Virus record (IMG/VR): IMGVR_UViG_3300025655_000086 | Coordinates: 1-41,803 of that record | DNA length: 41,803 nt | From: a virus | Strand: one strand, 5' to 3' | In this document: positions 32,842 to 40,824 of the stretch, piece after piece | Numbering within the stretch: position 1 is the stretch's first letter | How the letters are laid out: every line of letters starts with the position of its first letter | Notes under the pieces: model-generated | What the model saw: the letters and a program-made list of their open reading frames with translations, nothing else | What the model was told of the DNA's origin: nothing | Database searches by the model: none | Position numbers and translations under genes: made by a program

Positions 32842-33075
32842 ATCAGGTATTACAATATCAGGGTTTTCCATTTTAAGCCTAAGACCCCAATTTTCCATAT
32901 CTCTAGTAGTCCACTGATCTTCTAGTTTGTTTTCTAACATGTCCAACTTATAATTTATATTATTGAGTTGAGTGCTAATCCAAACAACCCCTCCACAAAC
33001 TGCTATGACCATGCTGATTGGCATAAGAGTTTCCTTACCTAATGTCAATTTCTTTTCTTGAGTATTCATGATCAT
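32830..33075 (-). CDS. Small single-TM membrane protein (candidate holin-type)
   Basis: This is an 81-residue protein. Residues 18-35 (LMPISMVIAVCGGVVWIS) form one clear membrane segment. A heptad-like stretch (LNNINYKLDMLENKLEDQW) and a polar C-terminus ending NPDIVIPDLDF follow. One short TM helix plus a coiled coil would fit a small holin, an antiholin or an inner-membrane accessory protein; no lysis gene is next to it, so the role is open. The ATG overlaps the previous stop (ATGA) and AAGGA lies just upstream; a second ATG at 33069 is also possible. The 3' end meets the small gene from the plus strand at a shared hairpin. Confidence 0.6.
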   Translation of the reverse strand: MIMNTQEKKLTLGKETLMPISMVIAVCGGVVWISTQLNNINYKLDMLENKLEDQWTTRDMENWGLRLKMENPDIVIPDLDF

Positions 33076-35036
33076 GCAATCCTTCGTATTAGTAAGTTAG
33101 ATCCAGCTCCGAGCAAATGTGCTGCTGAACCAATTAAAGTAATTCTTATTTCTTGTCCTGCATTTAAGAATTTAACTTTTTGAAGCTTAGATAACATATA
33201 GTGAGGTGATGTAATACCTACTAAAGTATCTACTAATGTCATATCTGCAACATTATCTATTTTAAGTTGATAAGTTACATCTATTTCTGATGTTGATGAA
33301 ACATTTAACATAGCCTGTATTTCATACACACCTGTAGATGAGACAACGGTTCTAAAATAAGCAGAGTTATCATAAAAAGCAGGGATAGTTCCTGATAGAT
33401 ATGAATCTGGAGTTGAAGATACAGTATATCCAGGAGTAGCTCCAAGCCCAAGCTCATTTGATCCCGTTCTTACTGAACCATTTGTTGAAGTTTCATAGTA
33501 AATAAAAGGTCCAGCACCATTAGTAACATATAAATTATCAGCTCCAGATCCTATACTAGACCCATTTACCGCAAATCTATCCTTAGATGTAGCTCTATAG
33601 CCTCTTGGAGTTATTGCTAAAACATCTTCTTCTAATGTTAGCGTATCTTCCACAGTAAGATTTACTGCACTAAGAGTATTAGAATCTACAGTAGCTGCTA
33701 CTAGTCGCCTAATTCCAGACATATCAAACGTGGCAGTTCCTGATAGATAATTGCCAGAAGTATCTATCATTACTGAACTTTGACCATCTGGAGATGTAAA
33801 TACGAAAGTCCCATCTTGACTTATTTCTATAGTGCCTCCTGCACCAACGGTTGGGTCCCAACGAGCACCATACCCACCTCCAGGTTTAGCTAAATCTGGA
33901 AGATAATTAAACCTACCTAAAGCTGATGAATAAACGGGAATAGCTCCATCAAACACTGTAACACCTGATACATCTCCAGCTCCAAATCCTGATATTTCAA
34001 CAGAGGATAGTGTTTTTGTAGGGCCATCAGGAATAAATCCAAAACCACTAGCGATACCTGAAGTTACTGCCCAAGCTCCTGAATTATCATTAACCAATGA
34101 TGATACATCTCTTAAATCAGCAGAAGTATCTCTAACTTCATCGTAAGTATTCTGCCAATTTCCTGAAGAATCATTTAGTGTAGAAGAAGCTGATCTTAAA
34201 TCAGCAGAAGTATCTCTAACTTCTTCATAAGTTTTGTTCCAATATGGACCACTAACAGTAAGTTGAGAAGTATTTATAGCTATAAGACCTGTATTAGCAG
34301 CTATACTAGATCTTAAATTACCCACAGAAGTATCTAAAGTAGAACTTAAATTAGCAGTTGATGTTTCTACTGATCCAGAAAATACAATAAGATCATCTAC
34401 CCTACCAGATGCTGTAATTAGGTCAGCAGATGTATCATTGAAGTTTTCATAAGTACCTTGCCATCTACCAGAGCCATCATTAACTGTAGAGGAAGCTTGT
34501 CTTAAATCGCTAGAAGTATCACGAACCTCTTCATATGTATCATCCCATCTCTCAAATCCTTCAGCAGATGGGGATCCACCACTTTCCCAAGTGGTTTCTC
34601 TAGAAGATATATATCCAGAAATATCAACAGTAGATGCAGCAATATCAGCGGTTGATGTTTCCACTGACCCAGAAAATACAATAAGATCATCTACTCTACC
34701 TGATGCTGTAATTAAATTAGCAGATGTATCATTGAAGTTCTCATAAGTGCCCTGCCACCTTCCTGAGCTATCGTATAAAGTACTTGATGCTTGTCTTAAA
34801 TCAGAAGAAGTATCTCGTACTTCTTCGTATGTATCGTCCCATCGTTGAAAACCTTCAGCAGAAGGAGAGCCTCCAGCCTCCCAAGTTGATGAATTATCAT
34901 ATACTACCGTATATGTTTCTCTTATATTCTCAGGTAAAACTGAAGAAAAAATTGTATCTCCTTCAGAGACAGCAGAAAGACCTGTTATACCATCTGCATC
35001 AATACCAAAATAAAGTAAACTAGAAACTTCTGCCAT
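33072..35036 (-). CDS. Repetitive trimeric fibre-like protein in the head module
   Basis: This is a 654-residue protein. Residues 51-130 and 149-228 are near-identical direct repeats (GGSPSAEGF, then RWDDTYEEVRDTSSDLRQAS, RWQGTYENFNDTSA, GRVDDLIVFSGSVETSTA). Shorter relatives at about 266-320 repeat TYEEVRDTSADLR and NTYDEVRDTSADLR. The units look like a segmented coiled-coil or triple-stranded fibre shaft. The C-terminal 130 residues (YFRTVVSSTGVYEIQAMLNV, then VKFLNAGQEIRITLIG) resemble a C1q/TNF-like or other jellyroll tip. Located after small capsid-region genes, it could be a head fibre or a capsid-attached adhesin; a tail fibre encoded out of place is also possible. The receptor is unknown. 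Confidence 0.62.
   Translation of the reverse strand: MAEVSSLLYFGIDADGITGLSAVSEGDTIFSSVLPENIRETYTVVYDNSSTWEAGGSPSAEGFQRWDDTYEEVRDTSSDLRQASSTLYDSSGRWQGTYENFNDTSANLITASGRVDDLIVFSGSVETSTADIAASTVDISGYISSRETTWESGGSPSAEGFERWDDTYEEVRDTSSDLRQASSTVNDGSGRWQGTYENFNDTSADLITASGRVDDLIVFSGSVETSTANLSSTLDTSVGNLRSSIAANTGLIAINTSQLTVSGPYWNKTYEEVRDTSADLRSASSTLNDSSGNWQNTYDEVRDTSADLRDVSSLVNDNSGAWAVTSGIASGFGFIPDGPTKTLSSVEISGFGAGDVSGVTVFDGAIPVYSSALGRFNYLPDLAKPGGGYGARWDPTVGAGGTIEISQDGTFVFTSPDGQSSVMIDTSGNYLSGTATFDMSGIRRLVAATVDSNTLSAVNLTVEDTLTLEEDVLAITPRGYRATSKDRFAVNGSSIGSGADNLYVTNGAGPFIYYETSTNGSVRTGSNELGLGATPGYTVSSTPDSYLSGTIPAFYDNSAYFRTVVSSTGVYEIQAMLNVSSTSEIDVTYQLKIDNVADMTLVDTLVGITSPHYMLSKLQKVKFLNAGQEIRITLIGSAAHLLGAGSNLLIRRIA
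34353..34886 (-). repeat. Two direct repeats in the fibre gene (period about 294 bases)
   Basis: The stretches 34886-34647 and 34592-34353 encode two protein copies that differ at only a few residues (Q/E, LY/VN, S/G, N/D). The DNA copies differ at scattered third-codon positions, so the duplication is not very recent or has been kept similar by selection. This is an in-frame gene-internal duplication. Confidence 0.8.
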
Positions 35037-35038
35037 TA

Positions 35039-35431
35039 TTAAAGCCCCCCACGAAATAAGGAAGCATCAACAAAATTTAAACTTGAACTTCCAGGTATAG
35101 TAGTTACTCCACTTTCTACTGTCATTGTAAGATAATTTTGCATAGTTGCATTTGCATTTACAAAAGCAGACAATACAGCAAGGCTTGGTCTTCCTAAAGT
35201 TGCCCCTACCTGAACTCCAGCAGAATCCCAAAGTTTAAAATACCAAATACCTCCACCAAATCCTAAAGTTACTCTATATCCATTTGAATTAGAAAAAGAC
35301 AAGTTGTTTATCCCTTTAAAAGTAACTCCAAGATCTCCTCCTGAAGTAAGAAAAACAACTCTACCTTGTCTTCTTCTTCTTTTCTTATTACCTTTAAAAG
35401 AAAAGGGTTGTTTCCGAAGTTGAAGAGGCAT
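35039..35431 (-). CDS. Small basic-N-terminus beta-rich protein in head module
   Basis: This is a 130-residue protein. The N-terminus is strongly basic (FKGNKKRRRRQGRVVF) and the rest is beta-rich and Gly-rich (GYRVTLGFGGGIWYFKLWDS). The basic segment could touch DNA or an acidic surface of the capsid. It overlaps the previous gene (TGATG) and ends 3 bases before the fibre gene. Position and composition fit a minor capsid, head-tail joining or fibre-attachment protein, but the family is not recognised. Confidence 0.55.
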   Translation of the reverse strand: MPLQLRKQPFSFKGNKKRRRRQGRVVFLTSGGDLGVTFKGINNLSFSNSNGYRVTLGFGGGIWYFKLWDSAGVQVGATLGRPSLAVLSAFVNANATMQNYLTMTVESGVTTIPGSSSLNFVDASLFRGGL

Positions 35432-35841
35432 CAGGATCCTTTAGTCATATCATTAAATCGCAATGCGTTTGCAACATGGATATTTCCATAAGTTACAACT
35501 ACATCTAAAGAACTTTCACAATAAACAGTAATCTTATTAACCTTGTCCTCATAATCTAAAAATAACTCTACAGGCTTTACACCAGGAGCAACGCCCATTA
35601 TTCCACAGAAACCAGAAACAGTAGCAAGAACAGGAGTAGTTGGAGTAGCAGGAGTTGTTAATCCAGGAACGGAAGACAGATAAACAAAGAAATCTGCCGC
35701 TGCCCCTCCAGCTCCAGAAGCATCAACTGTAATATAGTTACAATCTAATGAGTTACCAGCGGAGTCTTTTAAATCAATAACTGCATGTGTCCCTTGTGTA
35801 ACTGAAACTACTTTGGTGTATGGTCTTAATGTTGTTAGCAT
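35431..35841 (-). CDS. Small beta-rich structural protein, candidate head decoration
   Basis: This protein has 136 residues from ATG at 35841, which overlaps the previous stop as TGATG. A GTG one codon earlier is less likely. It reads MLTTLRPYTKVVSVTQGTHA, then ITVDASGAGGAAADFFVYLS, a Pro/Thr hinge (TTPATPTTP), and strands ending ITVYCESSLDVVVTYG. This composition is usual for decoration or stabilising proteins of virions. It sits between the acidic-tailed post-portal gene and the basic 130-residue gene. The exact role is unknown and the decoration idea is inference from context. Confidence 0.55.
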   Translation of the reverse strand: MLTTLRPYTKVVSVTQGTHAVIDLKDSAGNSLDCNYITVDASGAGGAAADFFVYLSSVPGLTTPATPTTPVLATVSGFCGIMGVAPGVKPVELFLDYEDKVNKITVYCESSLDVVVTYGNIHVANALRFNDMTKGS

Positions 35842-37454
35842 CACTCTACACCCTCTTGGTTAATATCTTCAGGAGCTTCTTCCTCTTCTTCTTCTCCCTG
35901 TAATTCTTTAACAATATCACCAACCATAGCTTCTAAATCAGATAACCCCTTTAAAACCTTTTCTTGCGTTTCTGGCTCTATTTCTGGGGGAAGTTCTTCT
36001 TCGGGACCTCCTTCAGGGGCTTCCTCAGGGACTTCCTCAGGAGCTTCCTCAGGAGCTTCCTCAGGAGCTTCTTCAGCAGCCGCCATAGCTTCCTGATCTA
36101 CGTTTTCATCACTCTCATACTCAGCATCATTAGTAACAGTGTCTTGTAAACCATTAATCAATTCTGTAATATCTGACAGATCCTGTACGATTCTTTTAAA
36201 GTCTACTTTTTTATACCTATCCATACCGACTGCTTCTTCTAAAACTTGGTCGTATCCAACAGAGACAAACATTTCAACCAAAAAGTTGTTTACGTCTATA
36301 CACTCAACTCCTGATTTAGTTTTGAGTTCTTTAGCCATTTCTGATAAAATATTTTTTAAAATGCTACCTTTTGGTGATAATCTTGATAGTGCTTCAAAAA
36401 TAACTACTTGTGTATTGGCTAAACTCTTAAACGATACAGGCTCTTGGAGGGTTAATATGTTAACTCCATACTTTTCATTAATATTTTGAATAAATAAATC
36501 TTTAACTTCTTTTTTGTATTCAAAAATTCTAGAGGCGTAAGTTTGTATATCTGTATCGGACACCCCAAAACCGTCAATATTAGCTAGAGAGTTTGAAAAT
36601 GTTTTAAATAATTGCTTCTTAGACGCTAAAGCTAAATAAGGAACTTCTTTTAATGCTTCTGATAAAGCTTTTACTACAACATCATCACTTTCAAAAATTA
36701 AACTAGCTAGGTTTTTAATAGATGGATTATTTGCCCAAACTAAATCAAAACTTTTCTTAGATTCTATTAACTCTTTTTTGACTAGTTCTTGTCTACAAAT
36801 CATATCATAAATTGAAGTGTCCTGATCATTAGATAATGAATATTCTTTATTATCTTGTAATTCTTCTAAAGTTAGTTTAGGTAAATTAAAACCTTTTGAA
36901 ACAGTGTGTGATAAGTTCACAGCGTTCTTAATTTCAGGAACTTTAATAATTTTTTCAAAATCTTCTTTTAAGAAACTTTCTAATTGAGGTTTAACTTCTA
37001 TTAGATTTTGAAAAGATTTAGACTCTATTATATTTTCAATACTAGCAAGTTTTGAACACTTCTCATTTAGTTTATTTTGTAGTGAAGAAAGTTTAACTCT
37101 TTGTTCCCATAATGATAAAACATCACCAAAAGATATGTCTGCATCAGAATATTCCCCATGATGAATATTTTCTATAAATAATTTAATTTTACTGTTTACA
37201 ATTAAATCAAATTTTTGTTCATCTTCAAAAATAGAAGAATCTTGAACCTTTATATTTTTTAGGTTTATACCCGAGTTAAAATTATAATTACCACTGATTA
37301 CTTTATTACTTTCAGTTAAGTAGGTTACATACTCGTTAGTTGAATCTATAGAAAATAAAATTACATTTTCTCTTATAGATCTCCCAATATAATCACCTAA
37401 TTTTATTAGATTTGATATAGCCTTATCTCTTTCTTCAAATAATCTTAAAAACAT
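35841..37454 (-). CDS. Post-portal protein with acidic tail (prohead core/scaffold candidate)
   Basis: This protein has 537 residues from ATG at 37454, with GGAG 9 bases upstream. An in-frame TTG at 37469 overlaps that site and is rejected. The first 420 residues are helical with alternating Lys and Glu and have no recognised domain. After about residue 440 the protein becomes extremely acidic, with EEAPEEAPEEAPEEVPEEAP and then a Glu run near the end. In T4 the gene after the portal (67) codes a small acidic prohead core protein, so a core/scaffold function is plausible here; no protease motif was found. A late-promoter-like TATAAATA lies 25 bases before the ATG. Confidence 0.55.
   Translation of the reverse strand: MFLRLFEERDKAISNLIKLGDYIGRSIRENVILFSIDSTNEYVTYLTESNKVISGNYNFNSGINLKNIKVQDSSIFEDEQKFDLIVNSKIKLFIENIHHGEYSDADISFGDVLSLWEQRVKLSSLQNKLNEKCSKLASIENIIESKSFQNLIEVKPQLESFLKEDFEKIIKVPEIKNAVNLSHTVSKGFNLPKLTLEELQDNKEYSLSNDQDTSIYDMICRQELVKKELIESKKSFDLVWANNPSIKNLASLIFESDDVVVKALSEALKEVPYLALASKKQLFKTFSNSLANIDGFGVSDTDIQTYASRIFEYKKEVKDLFIQNINEKYGVNILTLQEPVSFKSLANTQVVIFEALSRLSPKGSILKNILSEMAKELKTKSGVECIDVNNFLVEMFVSVGYDQVLEEAVGMDRYKKVDFKRIVQDLSDITELINGLQDTVTNDAEYESDENVDQEAMAAAEEAPEEAPEEAPEEVPEEAPEGGPEEELPPEIEPETQEKVLKGLSDLEAMVGDIVKELQGEEEEEEAPEDINQEGVE
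36011..36080 (-). repeat. 12-base tandem repeat coding Glu-Glu-Ala-Pro
   Basis: Roughly five imperfect copies of GCTTCCTCAGGA (plus-strand sense) encode EEAP/EEVP units in the acidic tail of the post-portal protein. Such a run is prone to copy-number change between relatives. Confidence 0.75.
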
Positions 37455-37479
37455 ATTTTTTATCTCCAAACTTGGTTTA

Positions 37480-37487
37480 TATTTATA
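37480..37487 (-). promoter_or_regulatory. T4-type late promoter TATAAATA overlapping the portal stop
   Basis: The minus strand reads TATAAATA at 37487-37480, identical to the T4 late -10 consensus. It overlaps the portal TAA stop (37485-37483) and lies 25 bases before the preferred ATG of the acidic-tailed gene, with GGAG in between. Position and match make it a good candidate for a gp55-type late sigma factor site. T4 late promoters have no -35 element, so nothing else is expected. Confidence 0.6.
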
Positions 37488-39267
37488 TAGACTCTTTCTG
37501 ATCAGCTTTTTTTGCTTTTTGCTGTTGTTTTTCTATAATTCTATTAAGAACTACTTTTGTTTGTTCATCAGAAACACAATCTTTTATATAACTGAAAGGG
37601 TCAGTTATATTAGTAGATTCGTTTGCTGTGGGAGGTATATTTTCAGCAGACTCCTGACCACCAGCCTCCCCAGGACCGGGACCAGCCATACCAGCAGACA
37701 TACCCCCTTCAGCAAGCCCCAACTCTTCTTGTTCTTTTTCTAATTCATCTTTGATTCTATCAATCTCATCTTCAGACATATCGTAATATTCCCTGTAGAT
37801 TGTAGATTTTGGGAATAACCCCAAACCCTGTACAGCCTGAATTACTCTAGTCTTCTGCTCATCTAAATCTAGTTTTCTTTTAGCTGACATATCAGAAGGT
37901 TCTGGAAGTTTGATTTTTAAATCACGAATAAGGCTTGGTGGATAGCCTTTAAGTTGTAAGTGACGCTTCGCTAAATTTTCTAAACCTGTTTCAATATCTA
38001 TCTGTATTCTTTGAATGGTTCTTGCAAATTTAACATCTAACTGAGACAAATTAGCCTTTCTTTCAGGAGATTGATCCTTTTCTACTATATAATCTTTTGG
38101 AATTTTTAAAGCAGCTAGTAACTTATCTCTGTAGTACTTAACATCTTCGATTTCTCCTAAATTAGTTGCTCCGGGCAATGTATCAATTTTAGTACCTTTT
38201 CCGTTTTTAGTAGCAACATAATAATCTTCATCTAAAGACATAGGGTTGTATCTTGCGTCTACAGTACCTTTAGAATCATTATAATATTTCTCTTTTTTAA
38301 ATTTTTGTTTTAGTCTTTCAATGTACATCTCAGCTTTAGATGCAGGAAGATTCCCCGTATCTACATAAAAAATTCTTCTTTCGGGTGCTCTAGATAATCT
38401 ATAAATCATCATAGCATCTTCCATCATTTTTAAAGATCTAAAAGTTCTATGACACATAGCCGCTATTGATTTACCATAAGGATAGAATACAGGATCCGAT
38501 GTATGTAATCTAAAGTGGACTATTTGATTTTTATCTAGTTCAATATATTTAGCAGATCCTGAGTTTCCCATATTTTCATAACTGTATTGATCTACATTAC
38601 TTTTGGTTGGGATTTCTTGAAGAAATTTTAATAAATACCCAAACTCATTTTCTACTCTTAAAATCCAGGTAGGGTTTAATATTTTTATTTTTTTAATACC
38701 CTCTTTTGGATTTTTTAAATCAACTATTAACTCAGAGAAACAATCTCCGTATTTTACAGTGTTACGAACGATGTCCCATAAAAACCTATTTAGATGAATT
38801 TTATCAAATAATCTATTAATTTCATCAACTACCATCTGGTTTTTTGATTTTATTGTCCACCTCTCCGCATGAACACCTCGTTGAGTACTATCATCTGCAT
38901 AAATATCAAAAGCAGCACCTATTTCAGGATATTCATCCATTTCTTCATACTCTTTATACCTCTTTCTTCTATTAAGCTCAATTTGAGGTATTATCGGAGT
39001 TCTTGAAACTCCACCAACGGCCAAATTTGGATCACTATCAGCAACTAAATCATTACTAATGACAGTATCACCTACTTTAGATGCAATATCTTCATTATCT
39101 AAACTTTTTTGTACTGGTAGTTGCGCTTTAGTAGCAAAGAACTTTGCAAAAAATCTACCAATGGGTCCTGTTGGAGTGTAGTAGTTTCCTGCTCTGTTTG
39201 AGCTTCCTCCAAAAACAGTATAACCACTTTCATTAATTTCTTGTTCTTTTTTTATTTCATCAGCCAT
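37483..39267 (-). CDS. 20: Portal protein (gp20 family)
   Basis: This is a 594-residue protein, slightly longer than T4 gp20 (524). Residues 94-140 hold RRKRYKEYEEMDEYPEIGAA followed by FDIYADDSTQRG, typical of the T4-type portal clip/wing start. The middle has YGKSIAAMCHRTFRSLKMME, then RAPERRIFYVDTGNLP, and LPGATNLGEIEDVKYYRDKL followed by IPKDYIVEKDQSPERKANLS. These are well-known gp20 segments. The C-terminus has a Gly/Ala/Glu-rich stretch before a basic end. The dodecameric ring sits at the capsid vertex, docks the terminase and later the neck. The start overlaps the terminase end by 16 bases. Confidence 0.93.
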   Translation of the reverse strand: MADEIKKEQEINESGYTVFGGSSNRAGNYYTPTGPIGRFFAKFFATKAQLPVQKSLDNEDIASKVGDTVISNDLVADSDPNLAVGGVSRTPIIPQIELNRRKRYKEYEEMDEYPEIGAAFDIYADDSTQRGVHAERWTIKSKNQMVVDEINRLFDKIHLNRFLWDIVRNTVKYGDCFSELIVDLKNPKEGIKKIKILNPTWILRVENEFGYLLKFLQEIPTKSNVDQYSYENMGNSGSAKYIELDKNQIVHFRLHTSDPVFYPYGKSIAAMCHRTFRSLKMMEDAMMIYRLSRAPERRIFYVDTGNLPASKAEMYIERLKQKFKKEKYYNDSKGTVDARYNPMSLDEDYYVATKNGKGTKIDTLPGATNLGEIEDVKYYRDKLLAALKIPKDYIVEKDQSPERKANLSQLDVKFARTIQRIQIDIETGLENLAKRHLQLKGYPPSLIRDLKIKLPEPSDMSAKRKLDLDEQKTRVIQAVQGLGLFPKSTIYREYYDMSEDEIDRIKDELEKEQEELGLAEGGMSAGMAGPGPGEAGGQESAENIPPTANESTNITDPFSYIKDCVSDEQTKVVLNRIIEKQQQKAKKADQKESI

Positions 39268-40790
39268 TTGTAATCTTCTTCACTCATAAACCCATAAGAG
39301 TTTTTTAATTTTGTCGTCATGCTAGGCATAACAGGTCTAGTACTATCATCATTTTTAGAAACAAACTCTATTGGAGTATTACCTAATAAATCTTTATATA
39401 AATGAATGGCTAAAGCCAAACTCATAACTAAATCGTCATTATACCCCTTATCAGCCAAAGCCTTACCTCGCTCGTTTACAATAAAGGTCATAAGCTCATC
39501 GCAAGTTCTAGTAGAGTTTATCTTAATTAAATCTGTTCTTAAAGCCTCTTCTAATTCTGCTAAAATACTTTCTCGATTTTTAGCAGTAACTTGAAACCCT
39601 ATATCACCCTTATCGTCAGCCCAAAGATTTTCATACTCGTACACATTAAAGAGCCAATCAATAAGATTATTTCCTATCGTATTTCTTTCACATATAACGT
39701 GTGCTATATTATATAGCATACCTTCTTGTGCTATTATTTTAGCAAAATCATTTATAGGTGTTTTGTTTGAGTAAAATTCAGCTACTTGTTGTCCGTTATA
39801 CATGTTTATAATATGAAAAGCTGAATAATCCCTATTTCGACCTAAAGAAGTATCACACGATAATAAATATTCGTATTCAGGTCTAGGCTCTTGCCAAATA
39901 CGCATTCTATTGTTATATTTTGTAAAATATTTTTCACTAGTTTGTTGTGAAATTTCTTTAAGAATTTCTCCTTCTATATAAGTATCACCTGTTCCTAAAA
40001 AGGAACACTCATATTCTTGAAGCCATTGTTTTGTGGGCAAGTTTGCTCTTGTTGTTTCTTCCCATTTATTGATGTCTAAACCTTTTTTAGCCATTTCCTC
40101 ATATAAATGCTCAAAACCATCCATGTATGAGTACTCTGGATGCTCTTGCCAGCGAATATCTATAGCGTGGAATGCATTATTTCCATCTACAGCTCCTTGA
40201 TAGGTTTGATGATACCAATTACCAACACCATTAACTGTAGAAAGAATAAAGGCTCTACCACCAGTAGAAATAATAGGATAAACGGCAGCCCAAATAGTAT
40301 CAATATTCTCAATAAATGCTGCTTCGTCAATAATTAGCATTGAGCCAGCTAGAGAACGTCCAGATTGCTTTCCAGAAGGTCTAGATTTAATAACTGATTG
40401 AGTTTTTAGCTTTAGAGTGTGTTTATTATCTTCTGCAATACCGGGTTTTAAGAATTCAGGAAGTTCATCATACATTAATTTAATTCTATCCAAAACTTCT
40501 GTAGATTCTGCGTCACCCTTGGACAAAATAGCAATTGTTTTGTATTTTTGAAAGATAGCCATCCACAAACAATAAGACGCTGCAATTGTGGTGCATCCTG
40601 CCTGACGAAATTTACGAAGAATATTGAATCTATGAGATTCTAAGTTCGATAAAATACGTTCCTGAAAGGGGTATAGCTTAAAAGGAACCAAACCTCGAAC
40701 TGGATGAGTCACTTTTATATAATTTGAAATAAAATATACAGGATCTTGACTGCATCTCTTGAATTCTTCTATTAATTTCTCTTTTTCCAT
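39252..40790 (-). CDS. 17: Terminase large subunit (gp17 family)
   Basis: This is a 512-residue protein. The ATPase half has RKFRQAGCTTIAAS (residues 59-72) in the Walker A position, LIIDEAAF (152-159) as Walker B with Glu156, and LSTVNG (183-188) as the coupling motif. The RNase H-like nuclease half has LSCDTSLGR with Asp313, VICERNTIGNNLIDWL with Glu368, and YNDDLVMSLALAIHLY with Asp452/453. It pumps DNA through the portal and cuts concatemers. It is about 100 residues shorter than T4 gp17. The usual P-loop Lys is replaced by Cys66 (GCTT), with Lys60 a few residues earlier. No Shine-Dalgarno site is seen; an AT-rich TATACTATAATA element lies upstream. The portal gene overlaps its end. Confidence 0.93.
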   Translation of the reverse strand: MEKEKLIEEFKRCSQDPVYFISNYIKVTHPVRGLVPFKLYPFQERILSNLESHRFNILRKFRQAGCTTIAASYCLWMAIFQKYKTIAILSKGDAESTEVLDRIKLMYDELPEFLKPGIAEDNKHTLKLKTQSVIKSRPSGKQSGRSLAGSMLIIDEAAFIENIDTIWAAVYPIISTGGRAFILSTVNGVGNWYHQTYQGAVDGNNAFHAIDIRWQEHPEYSYMDGFEHLYEEMAKKGLDINKWEETTRANLPTKQWLQEYECSFLGTGDTYIEGEILKEISQQTSEKYFTKYNNRMRIWQEPRPEYEYLLSCDTSLGRNRDYSAFHIINMYNGQQVAEFYSNKTPINDFAKIIAQEGMLYNIAHVICERNTIGNNLIDWLFNVYEYENLWADDKGDIGFQVTAKNRESILAELEEALRTDLIKINSTRTCDELMTFIVNERGKALADKGYNDDLVMSLALAIHLYKDLLGNTPIEFVSKNDDSTRPVMPSMTTKLKNSYGFMSEEDYKWLMK

Positions 40791-40809
40791 AAAAAATACA
40801 CAAGTATCT

Positions 40810-40824
40810 GTTATATTATAGTAT
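40810..40824. promoter_or_regulatory. Divergent AT-rich promoter between terminase and glycosyltransferase
   Basis: The plus strand reads TTATATTATAGTAT directly before ATG at 40825, and the minus strand reads TATACTATAATATAA. The minus-strand string shares TATACTATAATA with the uvsW promoter palindrome. For the glycosyltransferase, the TATA-like box would be only about 5-8 bases from the ATG. For the terminase it would leave a leader of about 25 bases without an evident Shine-Dalgarno site. Confidence 0.45.

Noticed and set aside
34353-34886. Direct repeats that could suggest a repeat array such as CRISPR
   Set aside because: The two copies are long, in frame and protein-coding, with no regular short repeat and unique spacers; they are an internal duplication in a fibre gene.
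35964-36489. Two plus-strand open frames opposite the acidic-tailed protein
   Set aside because: The first is the complement of the EEAP repeats (Phe/Leu/Arg-rich) and the second has no start signal; both are shadows of the real gene.
37454-37469. Longer start (TTG at 37469) for the acidic-tailed protein
   Set aside because: That codon overlaps the GGAG ribosome-binding site that serves the ATG at 37454.
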